Part shown: in pieces, positions 1-11,091 of the stretch
Position numbering within the stretch: position 1 is the stretch's first letter
Layout: each line of letters starts with the position of its first letter
Assembly (NCBI GenBank): GCA_014904985.1
Contig: MU128981.1
Coordinates: 20,548 to 58,947, forward strand
Direction of reading: 5' to 3'
DNA: 38,400 bases
Origin: Hydnum rufescens UP504
Lineage: Eukaryota; Basidiomycota; Agaricomycetes; Cantharellales; Hydnaceae
Notes under the pieces: model-generated
The model's database searches: none
The model's input: only the letters and a program-made list of their open reading frames with translations
Told to the model about the DNA's origin: nothing
Position numbers and translations under genes: made by a program

Positions 1-40
1 CTTGTGAGAGCAATTGGGAGCTATTCCTTGATGGGGGAGA

Positions 41-331
41 GTGGATATCAGAGGATTTCAAGGGCCATGGGATAGAGACACAGTTTGGGTGCAGTTTTGT
101 ACCTTCTTCTATACTGTACAAAAAATGGCAACGAATGGACTGGTGGTTCAGGCACAATTCTTTGCTGAAGGTGGGGAAATGCAAATTTGTAACTATCGAA
201 AATCTGACAAATTAGGGAATGTTTCGGCGTTTCACAGCGGTGCAGAACCAAACTCCAACCTAACATCTTGTAAAATCTGTGGGCACACATTCTATCTAGT
301 CTGTGGGCTCCAGATCCACAAGATTTGTTAG
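41..331 (+). pseudogene. Possible C2H2-type zinc-finger remnant
   Basis: A 96-residue open frame whose last 21 residues fit the C2H2 finger spacing: C-x2-C, a phenylalanine three residues later, a leucine after five more, then histidine. The final ligand would be a cysteine two residues after the histidine, which is unusual, and the frame stops immediately. Nothing else in it is recognisable. It lies in the repeat-rich, CpG-poor half of the window and may be the tail of an old transposon gene, or a chance match. I give it little weight. Confidence 0.2.
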
Positions 332-2141
332 TTCTACAGCCTCTCATACATTTTTTCACCACATGTTGAGTGTAGTGGGTGGAGAGAGATCATGTCCTCC
401 ATCTTGGAACTGCTATCCAGGGTTATATCTTTGATCTCTGCTTACTCATGTGCTTTGGAGCAGTAAATCTGCTCCGGGGTCATAAGGGTCTGTGGTTGAG
501 ATAACTGCTCTATCTGTATGGTTCCCACCATGCCTCCAAAGCGGACGAATATGAAAACGAGAAAGCCAACTGGGAAAAACTCGGGATCCACAAGTGCCTT
601 GGCTCCCTCTTCTGATATCTCCTCTGCCACCCTGGAACCGAAATCAAAGCTCCCCAAGTTCAAAAAGAAATTGGCGGATCCACCGGCAGCTCCTCCAGAT
701 CCCACACCCAGTATGTCCATGGATCCTTTATGATGGGACTATGGAGAGTCTTCCAGCCCTCTTTCATCTGAAATGATCTGCTCTATCCAACACTTCCCAA
801 CTCTTTGCACTCGATATTCAGTTTACTTTGAGCAGAACCTAAACAGTACATTTTTTTGTTGCATTGCAGATTTGTCTTGCAGACTGACAACAATTCAACA
901 TCCCCAGAAGTCAGAGGCGAATGTCCCACTTCCCAAAGACACTTCATCAGCATCCAGGACTGGGTGCTAGAGTATACCAACACCCTCTGGGAGAGTGATG
1001 CATCTCCTGATTTACTTGAACTGTTAAACCCCCAACCCGAAAGAATACGCTGTCCTCACAACTTATTATTCTGCGGCCCCCCCTCTGTGGTTTCTCAGTT
1101 TGGAGAAACTATGCATTGATATGACTTTGACCCATTCTATGATGTCGCTAGGGCATGGTTGAGTCCTTTAACTTGGGCATTCTTCGACAAACTGTGCACA
1201 AGACACATGTACACTCGCAATTCCCCGCATGTTCCCTATCTACCCCAACATCGATTTCCATTCCAGGAGGTGGTGCAGAGGGGCAGCTATGCACTAGATT
1301 TTTTTCTTGGCCACAGCTGGCTGATCACCATGTGAAAAGCCCTCATCAATGCTTTCGATGTTTATTGTCTGTGGTTGAAGGCATTCCAATTTTTTCATCT
1401 CGAACTCGATCGGATCCCAGTCATGGAGCATGGCACCCACTCTGACATCGCGAAAGCCCTCATTGAGAGTGGCCAAGACAGTTCTCTGCTGGGCGATGCG
1501 GAACAATCTTTTGCAAAGATTATGGCCTATTGTGAAATTGTGAGGATTGAGGATACTCTGGCAGAAGTTTGAGCTGTCATGCAGCTTCTGATGCATAGGA
1601 CCCTCGACCATATAGCCCTGGTTGCTGGTCTGGAGCTACCATGTTTTGGGGTCGATCACAATCTAGTGGGCACTTTCATTTCCATGGACAACCCCGATGT
1701 CCCTATGGCAGAATTGGAGCAACATGGTGTCCCCCTTCATGGTATCCGGATCCTGGAGCCCAGAGAAGTCTGTACTCTTGATCCCACACAGGGGATTTAT
1801 CTTCCGAGTCCCAGGCTGTCACCAATGGGGTGGCCGAATGCGGTCCCAATGAAGCCCATGGGGAATTCATGGAAATTTGGAGAATGAAACAAGGTGCCCA
1901 AGTCAAGCATCCATCTCTCTGGATGATTCGACCCATCCAACAAAAAGAGGACTATGTGCATCAACAGGATGTCTACACAGCTGTATTTGAGTCTGACCTT
2001 TGAGATGTAGACAGCGCCATGGCTGGTGCACTAGTCCGTGTTTTGGGTCCTTCCTCCATCAGCCTCCATGATACAGTGCCACTGCCACCTCATCCTCCTT
2101 CCCCCCCACCATCCCCTTCATGTCCTGATGACATGGACATT

Positions 2142-2212
2142 GAGCCTGCTGTTGACGCACCTGTCACTAGTGCTGTTGACACACCCCTCACCAGTGCTGT
2201 TGATGCACCCAT
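2142..2212 (+). repeat. 24-bp tandem repeat coding for ITSAVDAP, left block
   Basis: One partial and two full 24-bp units encode [VIL]TSAVD[AT]P inside the decayed gene. The frame is the same as that of the right-hand block at 3732-3875. The last 52 bases (2161-2212) recur almost exactly at 3730-3781, with two mismatches. Confidence 0.85.
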
Positions 2213-2846
2213 TATAGAAGATAGATTGGGAGCTCTGATGACTGTCAAATCAAACTCTGGTTCAGCCAGTGTGTAGATGGGAGACTGTATTTCTGTTTTT
2301 ATTCAATGGGCTGGTTCGCTCTGATGGTTGATCACTCTCTAACAAGTTGTGTATGGAATTCAGTGATGGTAAGGTAATGGTATGGACTAGCTATAGTCAA
2401 TGATATATCGTGGGATGCTTGCAAAAGGCTTATACATGTTGTATTGAACTGTTTACTGCTATTTGCATGTACCTATTTGTGTCCTCCTGGTCAAAATGCG
2501 GATTCTAAAGAGGGTTCTGGACTAGTTTAAGCTTGATTCAGTGTGTTAATGTATTTCTTTCTTCTTCTGACTTGACTTTGTTATTACTCACCTTTCCTTG
2601 GATGTCCAGCAACTCTAACCTTAGGTCCTGCAACTATCCTTGGCTTAGTATTTCACATAGAGGGCTTCCAGTGACTTAGTCTTAACAACTTTGTATATGA
2701 CTTAGCTCCAGATGGCTTTCAGATCAGTACTCTCTTCAGATGCAAGCAGATTTGTAGACAGTAGTATATTCCAGTAGTGAGAAGATGGGGGATACAGGAA
2801 AATCTACCAGCTTTTATACCTTTCTGAAGGTGGCTGTGTTTAAAGA

Positions 2847-2971
2847 ATATGACTCACTCCTAGGTGAGTCATATGTGAGAACAATAGGGTTGTCAAGGAG
2901 GGTGAGTCATTCATAAGGTGGTTGCATGATAGGTGAGTCATTCATAAAGGGTTGTCAAGGAAGGTGAGTCA
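2847..2971 (+). promoter_or_regulatory. Cluster of five TGAGTCA/TGACTCA (bZIP-type) motifs
   Basis: TGACTCA occurs at 2850-2856 and TGAGTCA at 2866, 2903, 2934 and 2965. The first two form a perfect 11-bp inverted repeat (2847-2857 and 2864-2874) with a 6-bp spacer. The last three lie in degenerate units 31 bp apart that also carry CATTCATAA and GTCAAGG. TGASTCA is the known core site of Gcn4/AP-1 bZIP factors. Whether anything binds here is inference; the array could simply be a tandem repeat. Confidence 0.4.
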
Positions 2972-3208
2972 TTCATAAACAGAACAAAAGGGTAGTCAAG
3001 GAGGTGTTATCTTTCTTATCTGTGAGGTTCTAGAAGTTATTTGTGGCAATGGGAGATGAAATCAAAGGATATTTCTGAGTTCTTGGAGATTAATTTGTTT
3101 GTAGTCCAGTGGTTAAGATGTTTTTGTTGCTGGTTGATAATGGGGACAAGTGCATGGGATGGGATTTGATGCAGAAATAACAGTTTGCATCCGTAATAGA
3201 CGTTCTTG

Positions 3209-3640
3209 GTATCATTCGATGCGTATTTTTAACAGCTTTCTGGGCACAGTGGTTCCGAGCAGATCTGGTGTAAACTGACAGAGAAATTCGTTTTTTACTG
3301 ATGGGTGTTGATTCTGATAGTAATATCGTTCTGCAAAGTTCAGTTTTGATATGTTCTTCACGTGCTTAGTACCGTTGGATGGGGATTTTTTATATCTTTC
3401 CAGGCACGGCTGTTCTGAGAGGATTGAATGCGAACTGACGGAGAAATTCGTTTTTTACTGAGAATCCCAGATTTTGACAGTAATATTGGTCTGGAGAGTG
3501 CATTTTTGGTCCGTTCAACTTTTGTTTGGTACCATTCAAAAGGTGTGAATTGTGGCTTTCCGAGAGTTATATGGGCGTACCTCTCTGATCAAAACTGATG
3601 GAGTAATAGAATGAACTCTGTTTTCATGCATAGCTGTAAT
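3209..3640 (+). repeat. Three tandem copies of a roughly 160-bp unit
   Basis: Units begin near 3209, 3368 and 3528 (spacings 159 and 160). Each starts with GGTA[TC]C[AG]TT, continues with CTTTC and GGC blocks, and ends with AAACTGA[CT]GGAG or a close variant. The first two units share GAGAAATTCGTTTTTTACTG exactly. Divergence between units is substantial. Inverted relatives lie near 14317-14600. Confidence 0.7.
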
Positions 3641-3731
3641 TAATTTCATAATAGGTCACATGATCATTCCAATGGCTGGGATCAATGGATATTCACATTT
3701 TCTGATACTGGATGTTTTTATCTTCCACACT

Positions 3732-3875
3732 GTCACTAGTGCTGTTGATGCACCCCTCACCAGTGCTGTTGATGCACCCATCACTAGTGCTGTTGATGCA
3801 CCCATCACTAGTGCTGTTGACGCACCCATCACCAGTGCTGTTGATGCACCTGTCACTAGTGCTGTTGATGCACCT
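3732..3875 (+). repeat. 24-bp tandem repeat coding for ITSAVDAP, right block
   Basis: Six consecutive 24-bp units encode TSAVDAP preceded by V, L, I, I, I, V. Only a few synonymous or first-codon changes separate the units, so the array is recent or homogenised. It continues into an acidic segment of the decayed gene. Confidence 0.9.
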
Positions 3876-4404
3876 GCCCTCACTACTGACCTGATCCATT
3901 ACTTTGGATTTGAGGGTGAAGAGGGTTATTCTTCAGAAGAGCCATCAGATGATGACTTCACGAAGAAACGTCAGTGCCAATCCGTCAAGGATCAGTGTCT
4001 TGAGGAAGCACAAAGGGACCCCCATTGGGCTGCAGTCACAACAGACTTCCCCATGGCATTCTTGGGAATTCCTGGTCCCCAAGAGCACATTCTCTCTATC
4101 ATCCAGGAGGCTCAGAAAAAGCACAGAGTTTACTGTTCTGGCTTAGAGCACTATGTACTGGAGAGATGGAGCTCTGCCCCTCCAGGGCCTCCAGGCTACC
4201 CAAAGCGTGCAAAGAAGCACTGTCATTCGGTCAATGCTGATCAAGGTAAGACATTGCTTTTAATTACTAAGGAGCAAGGAGATGAACTCGTTTCTTAGGA
4301 CCAATTGATAGGCCCAAGAGCGCCCGGCATGAGGCCGAGTATGGACCCTCTCAAGGCTGGTCACGGTCTTGTTCTCCCGTCTGGGGAGAAGAGTACCTTG
4401 AGTC

Positions 4405-4525
4405 TGAGTGCAACTGTGCTGAGCACAACCATGCTCAGCGTGACCGTGCTGAGTGTGACTGTGCTGAGCATGACCGTGTTGAGCGAGACTGTATTGAGTG
4501 AGACTGTGTTGAGCGCAATTGCGCT
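4405..4525 (+). repeat. 15-bp tandem repeat (pentapeptide tract)
   Basis: About eight 15-bp units, consensus GTGCTGAGYRTGACY, encode in the gene's frame a pentapeptide of pattern [DN]-[CRH]-[AVI]-[EQ]-[CHR]. One unit carries a TGA at 4499-4501 where the neighbouring units suggest an arginine codon. The tract leads into a long Ser/His/Arg-rich, presumably disordered, region. Confidence 0.7.
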
Positions 4526-6142
4526 TTTGCCTTGTTCATCTCTCATCCTTCTCGTGTTCAGTATCCCCCCCGCTCTCGTGCAAGGTCACCTGTTTGATGT
4601 TCATAGTCCCCCATTGGTCCCTCACATCTTCCCCGCTCGGGTTCTCGCCATCCTTTGGGTTCTCCTCGCTGTCGTTCATGGTCTGGTGATCATCGCTTGT
4701 ACTCTCCTGGCCATCATTTGCCATCTGTCCATCACTCACATTCTCGTGAACATCACCTGTATTCTTGTGGTGGCTCCTCTTCTTCTGACCATGCCCTGCA
4801 TTCTCCTGCTCATGACAGACATTCTGGCGACCGCTTGCCCTCTCTTGGCCCTCATTTGTGTTCCCCAATGCATCATTCACCCCCCCTGGCTTCCCCTCAT
4901 GTTCCCCCTCCTGATCGGGACTTCCCCTCAGTTCAGGGGCTCCACCATGATCGGCCAGAGCCAGAAAACGCCATGTTGGAGGATCAGGCTCCAGAGGCGC
5001 AGACAGTCAGTCAGCTGCCTGGTCCTGTGTCCTCTGACCATGATCATGACACATCCATGCAAGTGGATGTGCGACAAGTGGGCTTGCCAGTCTCTCCCAA
5101 GGATTCGCCCATCATTCCTTTGAGTGAATTCAATGATCTTGACATTTGGACTGATGACAATGGACAGCCAGGCACAGAGAGTAATGAAACTGCCAAGGCT
5201 TCTCCAGTGAATCTGGATCCTCCCATTTTTGTTGGCAATTGGTTCCGCATCAAGTTCTCCGGCATTACTGGTGATGTGAACATCAGGGAGGTCTTTGAGC
5301 ATCTTTCAGAAGACCACTTATTCGGTGTTCGTGTCTGGAAGAACAAGGGAGGAAAGGGCCTAGCATGCCTCAAGAAGAAGGTCATGTTGGCCTTCAAATC
5401 GCAGCCGCGACAGGATGCCATGCTCTCTCATTTCCGGAACTCCCCTGGATCTAGGCTGTTTGACTTCGAGGAGGCAACCAAAATTGCAGTGGTGCACCAG
5501 GAGTCCATTGCTTCCTTTTGATGGGTGTTGGATCCAGACTATGTCGAAATGTGCTATGCACACCAGCAATCTGCCAACGACTTGACATTGATGCTGGAGA
5601 ATGCCCCCGCCTGCAGAGAGATCGGCGATCTTTGCATGCTTCATCTCTTTCCACCCCCACTTGAAGGAGACTCAGGAATACGGACCTTCATTCAATACCA
5701 TTTCCTGGACTTGCATCATTTTCCTCCATTGGTTGCAGATGAGGTCAAATATCCGCAGCGCACATTAGATCAAGTGGAATTCACCACAGCATGGTTTCTG
5801 GCTACACTTGACCAGGAATATGATGTTATATGGTGCCACTTGAAGATGATCATGAGTGCTCACACAGATCGGTGCAACCAGAATCTTTTGGCATTCTGGG
5901 TGCTGCTTTATATCACTCATGGACCATATGATGTTCTGGTTCATGAGCTTGGATGAATGGCAAAAACCACTGCAGCCACAGGCAATCAAGCCGTATCATA
6001 TTCCCGACCCTCCCATCCATGCCATATGGAAGCCTTTGGATTCCTCGACTCCCAAGTCTGGTTCATTGAATGGGACTCATCCTCTCCACACCCCACCCTC
6101 TTTTTAAAGGCCAGTACACCCATGTTCAGTGGGCCACGATAG

Positions 6143-6817
6143 TGTCCACCCTGTTTCTGTGCCCTTCACCTCTCTTCATTTCTGTTATGCTCCTCTTCAT
6201 CCCCATCGCTCCTCATTTTGTGTTGCTCTTCTCTCTTCTTGTCATGTCCCTCTCCTCTCTATTATTTCACCCTGCTGTGTTTGTTCAATTTGTTGCCTGT
6301 AGTATCTATGTACATCAATAAATAATATGCCTATTATAGATGTGCCAAATTGATGTTGAGTGACATGGCAAGTTCCGGCTCTTTTGGCTACCCCATATGT
6401 CACATTATCCCATACCACTCGGTCTAGAGAGGTTCCTGGTTACTCTTGAACATCTCAGATAGAGAGGTGGGAAGTGGTGCTCCAAGTGCAGTCTACTCTC
6501 GTTTTGCGGAACTTAACAATCTTGATCAAGTTGTCCTGACCAGCATTGCACAACCCAAACTGCCTCATCTTGAGAGGTTCCTGGATTTTTTATTGAACCT
6601 CTCAGATAGGGCATCTGGATATCTTTGCTGCTAGTGGCCTTTACACTCCCTCTGGATCCATATCCTTTCCACTTAACTCGATACCCGCTCTTTATCCTTT
6701 CCTCACCCAAACTAGGCTTCTCATACACACCCGCCAGCAACCCATTGTATCATGTATTCGAGCCTGAGAAGTTCCTGAAGCCATTCTTGAATGACTCGGC
6801 TAGAGTACTGATTCACA
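6143..6817 (+). repeat. Intergenic stretch with three diverged copies of a 42-bp block
   Basis: No gene is visible between the two unrecognised genes. A block beginning GAGAGGTTCCTGG occurs at 6427, 6572 and (as GAGAAGTTCCTGA) 6766, each followed by a TTGAAC/TTGAAT and a CTC[AG]G[AC]TAG core. In one frame the second copy reads LERFLDFLLNLSDRA and the third EKFLKPFLNDSARV, so these may be remnants of a repeated peptide. Confidence 0.45.
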
Positions 6818-9800
6818 ATGTCATCTACACTTGGCCATTCTTTGCTACCCTCAGCAAACGCTAAAAAGCCAAAAACATACCAAAAATCCTGCTTCACAAG
6901 CTGCAAGGTTGCCAAGGAGTCCACGGAGGTGGAGGAATCCTCAGATGGGAGCGAGGTACCTGAGAAAGTATGTCGCTAATCTGCCCATGTCATTGGCAAT
7001 CCTTTCTTATGTGTTGCTTGGTACAGGCTTCCAGCTTCTCAAAACAGATATGTTTGAAAACCCGAGCCAGAAAACGCAAGGCTATTCACAATGGATCTGA
7101 TGAACAGCCCTCAGATGAGGATGAGTTGCCAAATACTGTAAGTTTCAGTGATTCCCTATCATGATTTTGTTCTGACATGCTACACCTTGCAGACCCAGAA
7201 GTCTGGACCTCCAGGTGTCAAACAACGCAAAGGCAATGTTCGCATCACCACCTCCACCTCCACCTCAGTGCCTTCTACTTCCCAGACCAATCATGCATAT
7301 GTTGAGATGCAACCTCAGCCATCAGTTCCCTCTAAGCAGAAGCCTTTGTCCCGATCTCAAATATTCATGAGCAGGAGCCAGCTGCATGCAGATAATGATG
7401 TTGCATATGGTTCTCCTCCAACACCACCAATTTCAGCGACAATTACCAATCTCAGGCCTTTGAGGGTTTTGAGTCTGAGGACATGCTGGTTTCCATGCTC
7501 AATACTTCTGGCGAGGTCCCACCCATGTGCCTCTGGTCTCCAGTCTTCAACATTTCATCGGACGACGCCCCTCCTTCACCACAATCTGACATGCCAAGCC
7601 AACTACTCGATGAAGTGCGGAAAATCAATGATCCTCTCAAGTTACTTAATGAGGCATGAGAGTTAGCACTTCGTTTGCCTCCCAGCATTCCTGAGGCATG
7701 TCCTGGGGACTTCTTACATGTATGGGATGCCACTGATGTTCACGCCATCTTATTGGCTTTGCCTGATAATGGGAAGGACCCCCGTGAGGATTGCAAGTAC
7801 ATTGATCGCACCCTCAATGACATTTTCCAAGGGGTATCAGTTTCCCATCTTGCCGAGGAGATGAGGCGGGGTTGTTGTGGTGCTCTGGGCATTATTGAGG
7901 GACTTTCATTCTTTGCTGAGACTCATGGTCTCAATCTGGAACAGTTTGAGGTCAAGATCTTGAAGTTGTGGAAGGCCCTTGCATGCACCATAGAGTATGT
8001 TTATTCATTCATCTGTTTTTGAATCCATCGTATCTAATTGTTCTCTCTTTCCAGTGGACAGTCTCCTGCATCTGGGTCTGTGGAATGGAAATCCGCCATG
8101 CAAAGTTCTCGCTCGGCTGTGAAGTCACCAATCCCTCCTCTTATAGCCACACCCGCATCACTCTGTCCACCATCGAAGCCAGCAGCAACAGTGAGGGAGC
8201 CCCCACCATCATTATCTCATGGCCTACACTCTAGGAAGCCTGCCGGCACTATTGAAGTCCCATTTGAAGTCAGATATGACCAGATGGTGCCTAGGGCTTT
8301 CAAGAATGAGCCGAATGTCTCCCACAACCATCCTGACGCTGACACCAATCTGGATGATGATTTCGATGAGGAAGAGGAAGATGATGACATCCTCCACAAG
8401 TCGCAGGCAGGCAGTGCTGACAATAACCCTTGTATGAAGCAATACAAAACAGGACCACTGCCTGTGGAGCTACTGGAGGAGGTACAGGCCATAACAGACA
8501 CCTTTGATCACACTCTGGTGGTCACAGCAGAAAAATACAATTGCCCGCTTGCCATGGTTCATCATCTTGCAAACCTTGAAGGTACCATACACGCAAAGCA
8601 CTTGCCCAACCCTTTTAATGGGTATGCACGAAGACGTAAATTAGCTGGGCTTCTGCAACATAAATACCCAATTCTTAACCAAATCCGTGAGAGTATCTAG
8701 TAACAGTCCTCCCTGTCTTTGTTAGTTTCGCAGGCTGAGTTCTCTGCTGAATATGCAAAGGAGAAGGGGCAATATGAGGATGATCCTGAAGGTCTAGAGG
8801 CTTGGCAGGAGGAACTCTGCATGCTTGCCCAATGCTCAAAGGTCGACAATGATGTCGCACTTACAACAGGCTCCAAACTTGCCAAATTTATCTCTCGGAA
8901 GAAGAAGAACCTCATGGGTGAGATGTCACACATGGGGACTTTTGATGTCCACTCTATCTCATTCATTGTTTGTGGTCATACCAATGCCTATGCTGCGCAT
9001 GCGCAAAATGCAATACTCTGTAGTTCCCCTGAAATACAGCAACTAGCCGAGGAAGAATTCAATCTCAAGAAGACACTTGATGACTTGTTTGTCAAAGTTC
9101 TTGCTCAACAGTTGGATGCAAGGGGTCTTTCAAAGTGGCATCAAGAGACTGAGAAGAAATGGCAAAAAGATGAACTCAGGAGCCGCGATTCTGCATACTC
9201 TGCCACATCCAAATACTTGCGAAATCTCTTCATTGAGAATGGACATACATGGTTCCCTGCTTCAGTCCCTTGGGTGCGAATCCTTGGCCTGCTTCGACAA
9301 AACCATATACGCATTGTAGGTTGGCCTTGTGAAGATGAATGTCCAGCCCCACATCCGACCCCCACCAACAAGAGCTGGGAGGGGGGACAGTGGCACCTCC
9401 TAGTCTCTGAATTCCACAAGGGGAAAGGTTGCCCAATCAAGTTAGAGAAGTGGTCAGATGATGATGCTGACAATGATGACAACATCCCATTGATCATTGA
9501 CTGTAACCAAGTCATTGTGTACCATGTCCAAGATGCAAATTCAGGTGCTGGCCCTGAGGGGGGCCAAAAACCACCCTCCAAGGAGCTGTTGTCAACATGG
9601 GCTCGATCCAAACTGCCTGCACACAAACCTCATGGCCCCTCAGGTTCAGGTGCTTCCTCAAAGGGCAAGAATTCAAAGGCCTCTCATAACCTATCAAAGG
9701 CCTTCATTGAGAATTCTGACTCAGAGGATCTTGGCCCGGACTTGGTCAATGGCACAGAAACCGCAGCGAAACCGGTGACAAATCCTTCTTTCGGGCTGAC

Positions 9801-10107
9801 TGAGCCAAATGTTGGTGATACCATTCATTCATACTTCAGGATCTTGGACAATCTAAACTGGGAGCCTGGCACTGTGACAAATGGCAATCCCAGTTTGGCC
9901 ATTGGACCCATGAATTCGAATTTTGGAGCAATGGATCCGAACCTTGGAGCCTCAACTTTAGGCTCCACTAATCCAGGTGTTGTCCTGCAGAACTGGTATG
10001 CGGAATCCTTCAACACCGTGCTACCTCCTGTCACTTTGGATGGGTTTGATTTTTCATGTCTTGTGTTCAATCCTGATGGTACCCTTGATCTATCGAACTT
10101 CTGGTGA
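6818..10107 (+). pseudogene. Multi-exon gene of an unrecognised family, lightly damaged
   Basis: Exons by my reading: 6818-6967, 7027-7137, 7193 to about 7430, continuing in a shifted frame to 7994, 8055 to about 8686, and about 8726-10107. Introns 6968-7026, 7138-7192 and 7995-8054 have good GTATGT/GTAAGT donors and pyrimidine-rich acceptors. The fourth intron is uncertain because the best donor and acceptor pair breaks the frame. There is one frameshift near 7430 and one TGA at 7657 (CGA if C>T is reversed). The product begins Lys/Ser-rich, carries an acidic run (DDDFDEEEEDDD) and ends in a 458-residue exon with a helical N-terminal part and an Asn/Gly-rich tail. No catalytic motif is visible. 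Its style matches uncharacterised proteins I recall from Agaricomycete repeats; the function is unknown. Damage is slight, so a functional relative elsewhere is plausible. Confidence 0.5.
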
Positions 10108-10650
10108 TTTCCAACACATACCCCCACTACAATTTTATGCTCTATTCAACTTAAGAATCATATAGTAATTTTTACGCTTGTATAATAACATAATACAGTG
10201 CATAATTACGGTTGCTACACCAAGCACAGTGAGGTCTGCCCTTCAGAGAACTTAAGCACAATGCACCAAGTTCAGAACAAGGGGCCCCTGGGGCCCCTTG
10301 TCTGAGGATCTGAAATCCACCCCAGAGGCCCCAGGGGCCCCCACCTAAAAACATCTAGTTAGACTATTTAAATGCAAGGCTCATTGTATCTAACTAGATG
10401 TATATTTGTGGCTGACTGGGTTGGATCTGCCCAATACCTGATATGGATCTGCCCAATAACCCCATTCCTGATATTATATATATTTGGTTCCGGTAATTAT
10501 CTATTATTTTGAGGTATATTAGTAATCCACTGTTGCTATGCTTCAAGAGCTTCCTGTAATATGCTATCACATGAAGCTCATGCAGTAGCATTAATTATTA
10601 CACAAGCTTCATGGGTTTTTAGCATATGGTCTTATGGCCAGGGCTGATAC
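10108..10650. other. Intergenic stretch with two strong inverted repeats
   Basis: No gene is seen. A GC-rich palindrome at 10277-10301 has perfect 12-bp arms (ACAAGGGGCCCC) around one base. A second inverted repeat has 13-bp perfect arms (ACATCTAGTTAGA) at 10351-10363 and 10389-10401 with a 25-bp spacer. A short direct repeat (GGATCTGCCCAATA) follows near 10425-10460. These could be ends of small non-autonomous elements. Confidence 0.6.
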
Positions 10651-11091
10651 TGTTAAGGGTTGTACTCAAGGCAAGAGATACAATTATGTAATCAAGTCAA
10701 ATACAAGGAAATGCCCTTAAGGCAATTGACAAGAGAGTCGCAAAGCAGGGATTACATAAGTCACGAGAGATGAGTACATATGAGGAAGACCAGCTTCTTG
10801 AGAGTTAATATGCAAAGGTTTAAGATGAGAGTCATGAGCAATAACTGAGATTGTGAAAGGGAATTCAATTGGTTGACAATATATTCTCAATCTTCTAAAG
10901 AGCAAGTGTACATCAAGTAACTACTTATACTTCTAGAGATCAAAAGGGTTTATGAATAAAGGGATGTTGAATAAAGGAGGCATGTATGCTGAAAGAGGAA
11001 GGCACAATGGTGGCAAGGGGGAAGGTCACGTGATGGTGTGATTGGCTTCGTTATTCATATGTAAGCGAGGTTACAAGTATGACTCATAACA
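10651..11091 (-). mobile_element. Solo-LTR-like sequence, 441 bp
   Basis: The sequence starts TGTTAAGG and ends CATAACA, giving the TG..CA ends and 5-bp inverted termini (TGTTA/TAACA) typical of retroviral-type LTRs. The interior is non-coding and AT-rich. It abuts the truncated 3' end of the copia pol gene exactly where RNase H breaks off. No matching LTR is visible upstream of gag, and the 5-bp flanks (GATAC and CTATG) do not form a target-site duplication. It is therefore either the 3' LTR left after a deletion or a different element's LTR joined by recombination. Confidence 0.5.

Larger units (their letters stand above)
2213..3729 (+). mobile_element. Non-coding 1.5 kb segment splitting the ITSAVDAP array
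   Basis: This 1517-bp stretch has no coding frame worth calling and sits exactly between two 52-bp near-identical copies of the coding repeat. It contains an array of TGASTCA motifs (2847-2971) and three tandem copies of a roughly 160-bp unit (3209 to about 3640). The same 160-bp unit occurs, inverted, in another non-coding insert at 13764-15084, which suggests that both belong to one element family. I see no convincing terminal inverted repeats, so the element class is open. A long retained intron or a segmental duplication of the array is the alternative. Confidence 0.45.
518..6142 (+). pseudogene. Decayed multi-exon gene of an unrecognised repeat-associated family
   Basis: I do not recognise a function. 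The N-terminus (518-733) is short, basic and Ser/Pro-rich. Frame 1 is then readable from about 870 to 1830, broken only by TGA codons at 1117, 1333 and 1570. A frameshift near 1830-1850 moves to the frame that runs through a TGA at 2001 into an ITSAVDAP repeat array. A 1.5 kb segment (2213-3729) interrupts the array, and the same frame resumes. A clean phase-1 intron (4246-4298) leads to a second large exon that continues past TGAs at 4499, 5519 and 5954 to about 6142. Parts include a pentapeptide-repeat tract, a Ser/His/Arg-rich stretch, and a globular-looking C-terminal part (about 5200-5950). From memory the style resembles hypothetical proteins amplified in ectomycorrhizal Agaricomycetes; that is inference. 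Splicing between 733 and 870 is unresolved. Confidence 0.5.

Noticed and set aside
2833..2990. CRISPR-like array because of regularly spaced repeats
   Set aside because: Repeats are degenerate, about 31 bp in period with no unique spacers, and the DNA is clearly eukaryotic.
3656..3883. Minus-strand repeat protein (GASTALV units) opposite the VDAP array
   Set aside because: A 24-bp repeat gives open repeats in several frames. Only the plus frame continues on both sides into a longer coding region with an intron.
4305..5123. Plus-strand 272-residue open frame rich in LSxTVLS and hydrophobic residues, looking like a multi-pass membrane protein
   Set aside because: It is the shadow of the true frame of the decayed gene. 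The intron 4246-4298 joins the VDAP exon to the other frame, where the same bases read as a charged pentapeptide repeat and a Ser/His/Arg-rich region.
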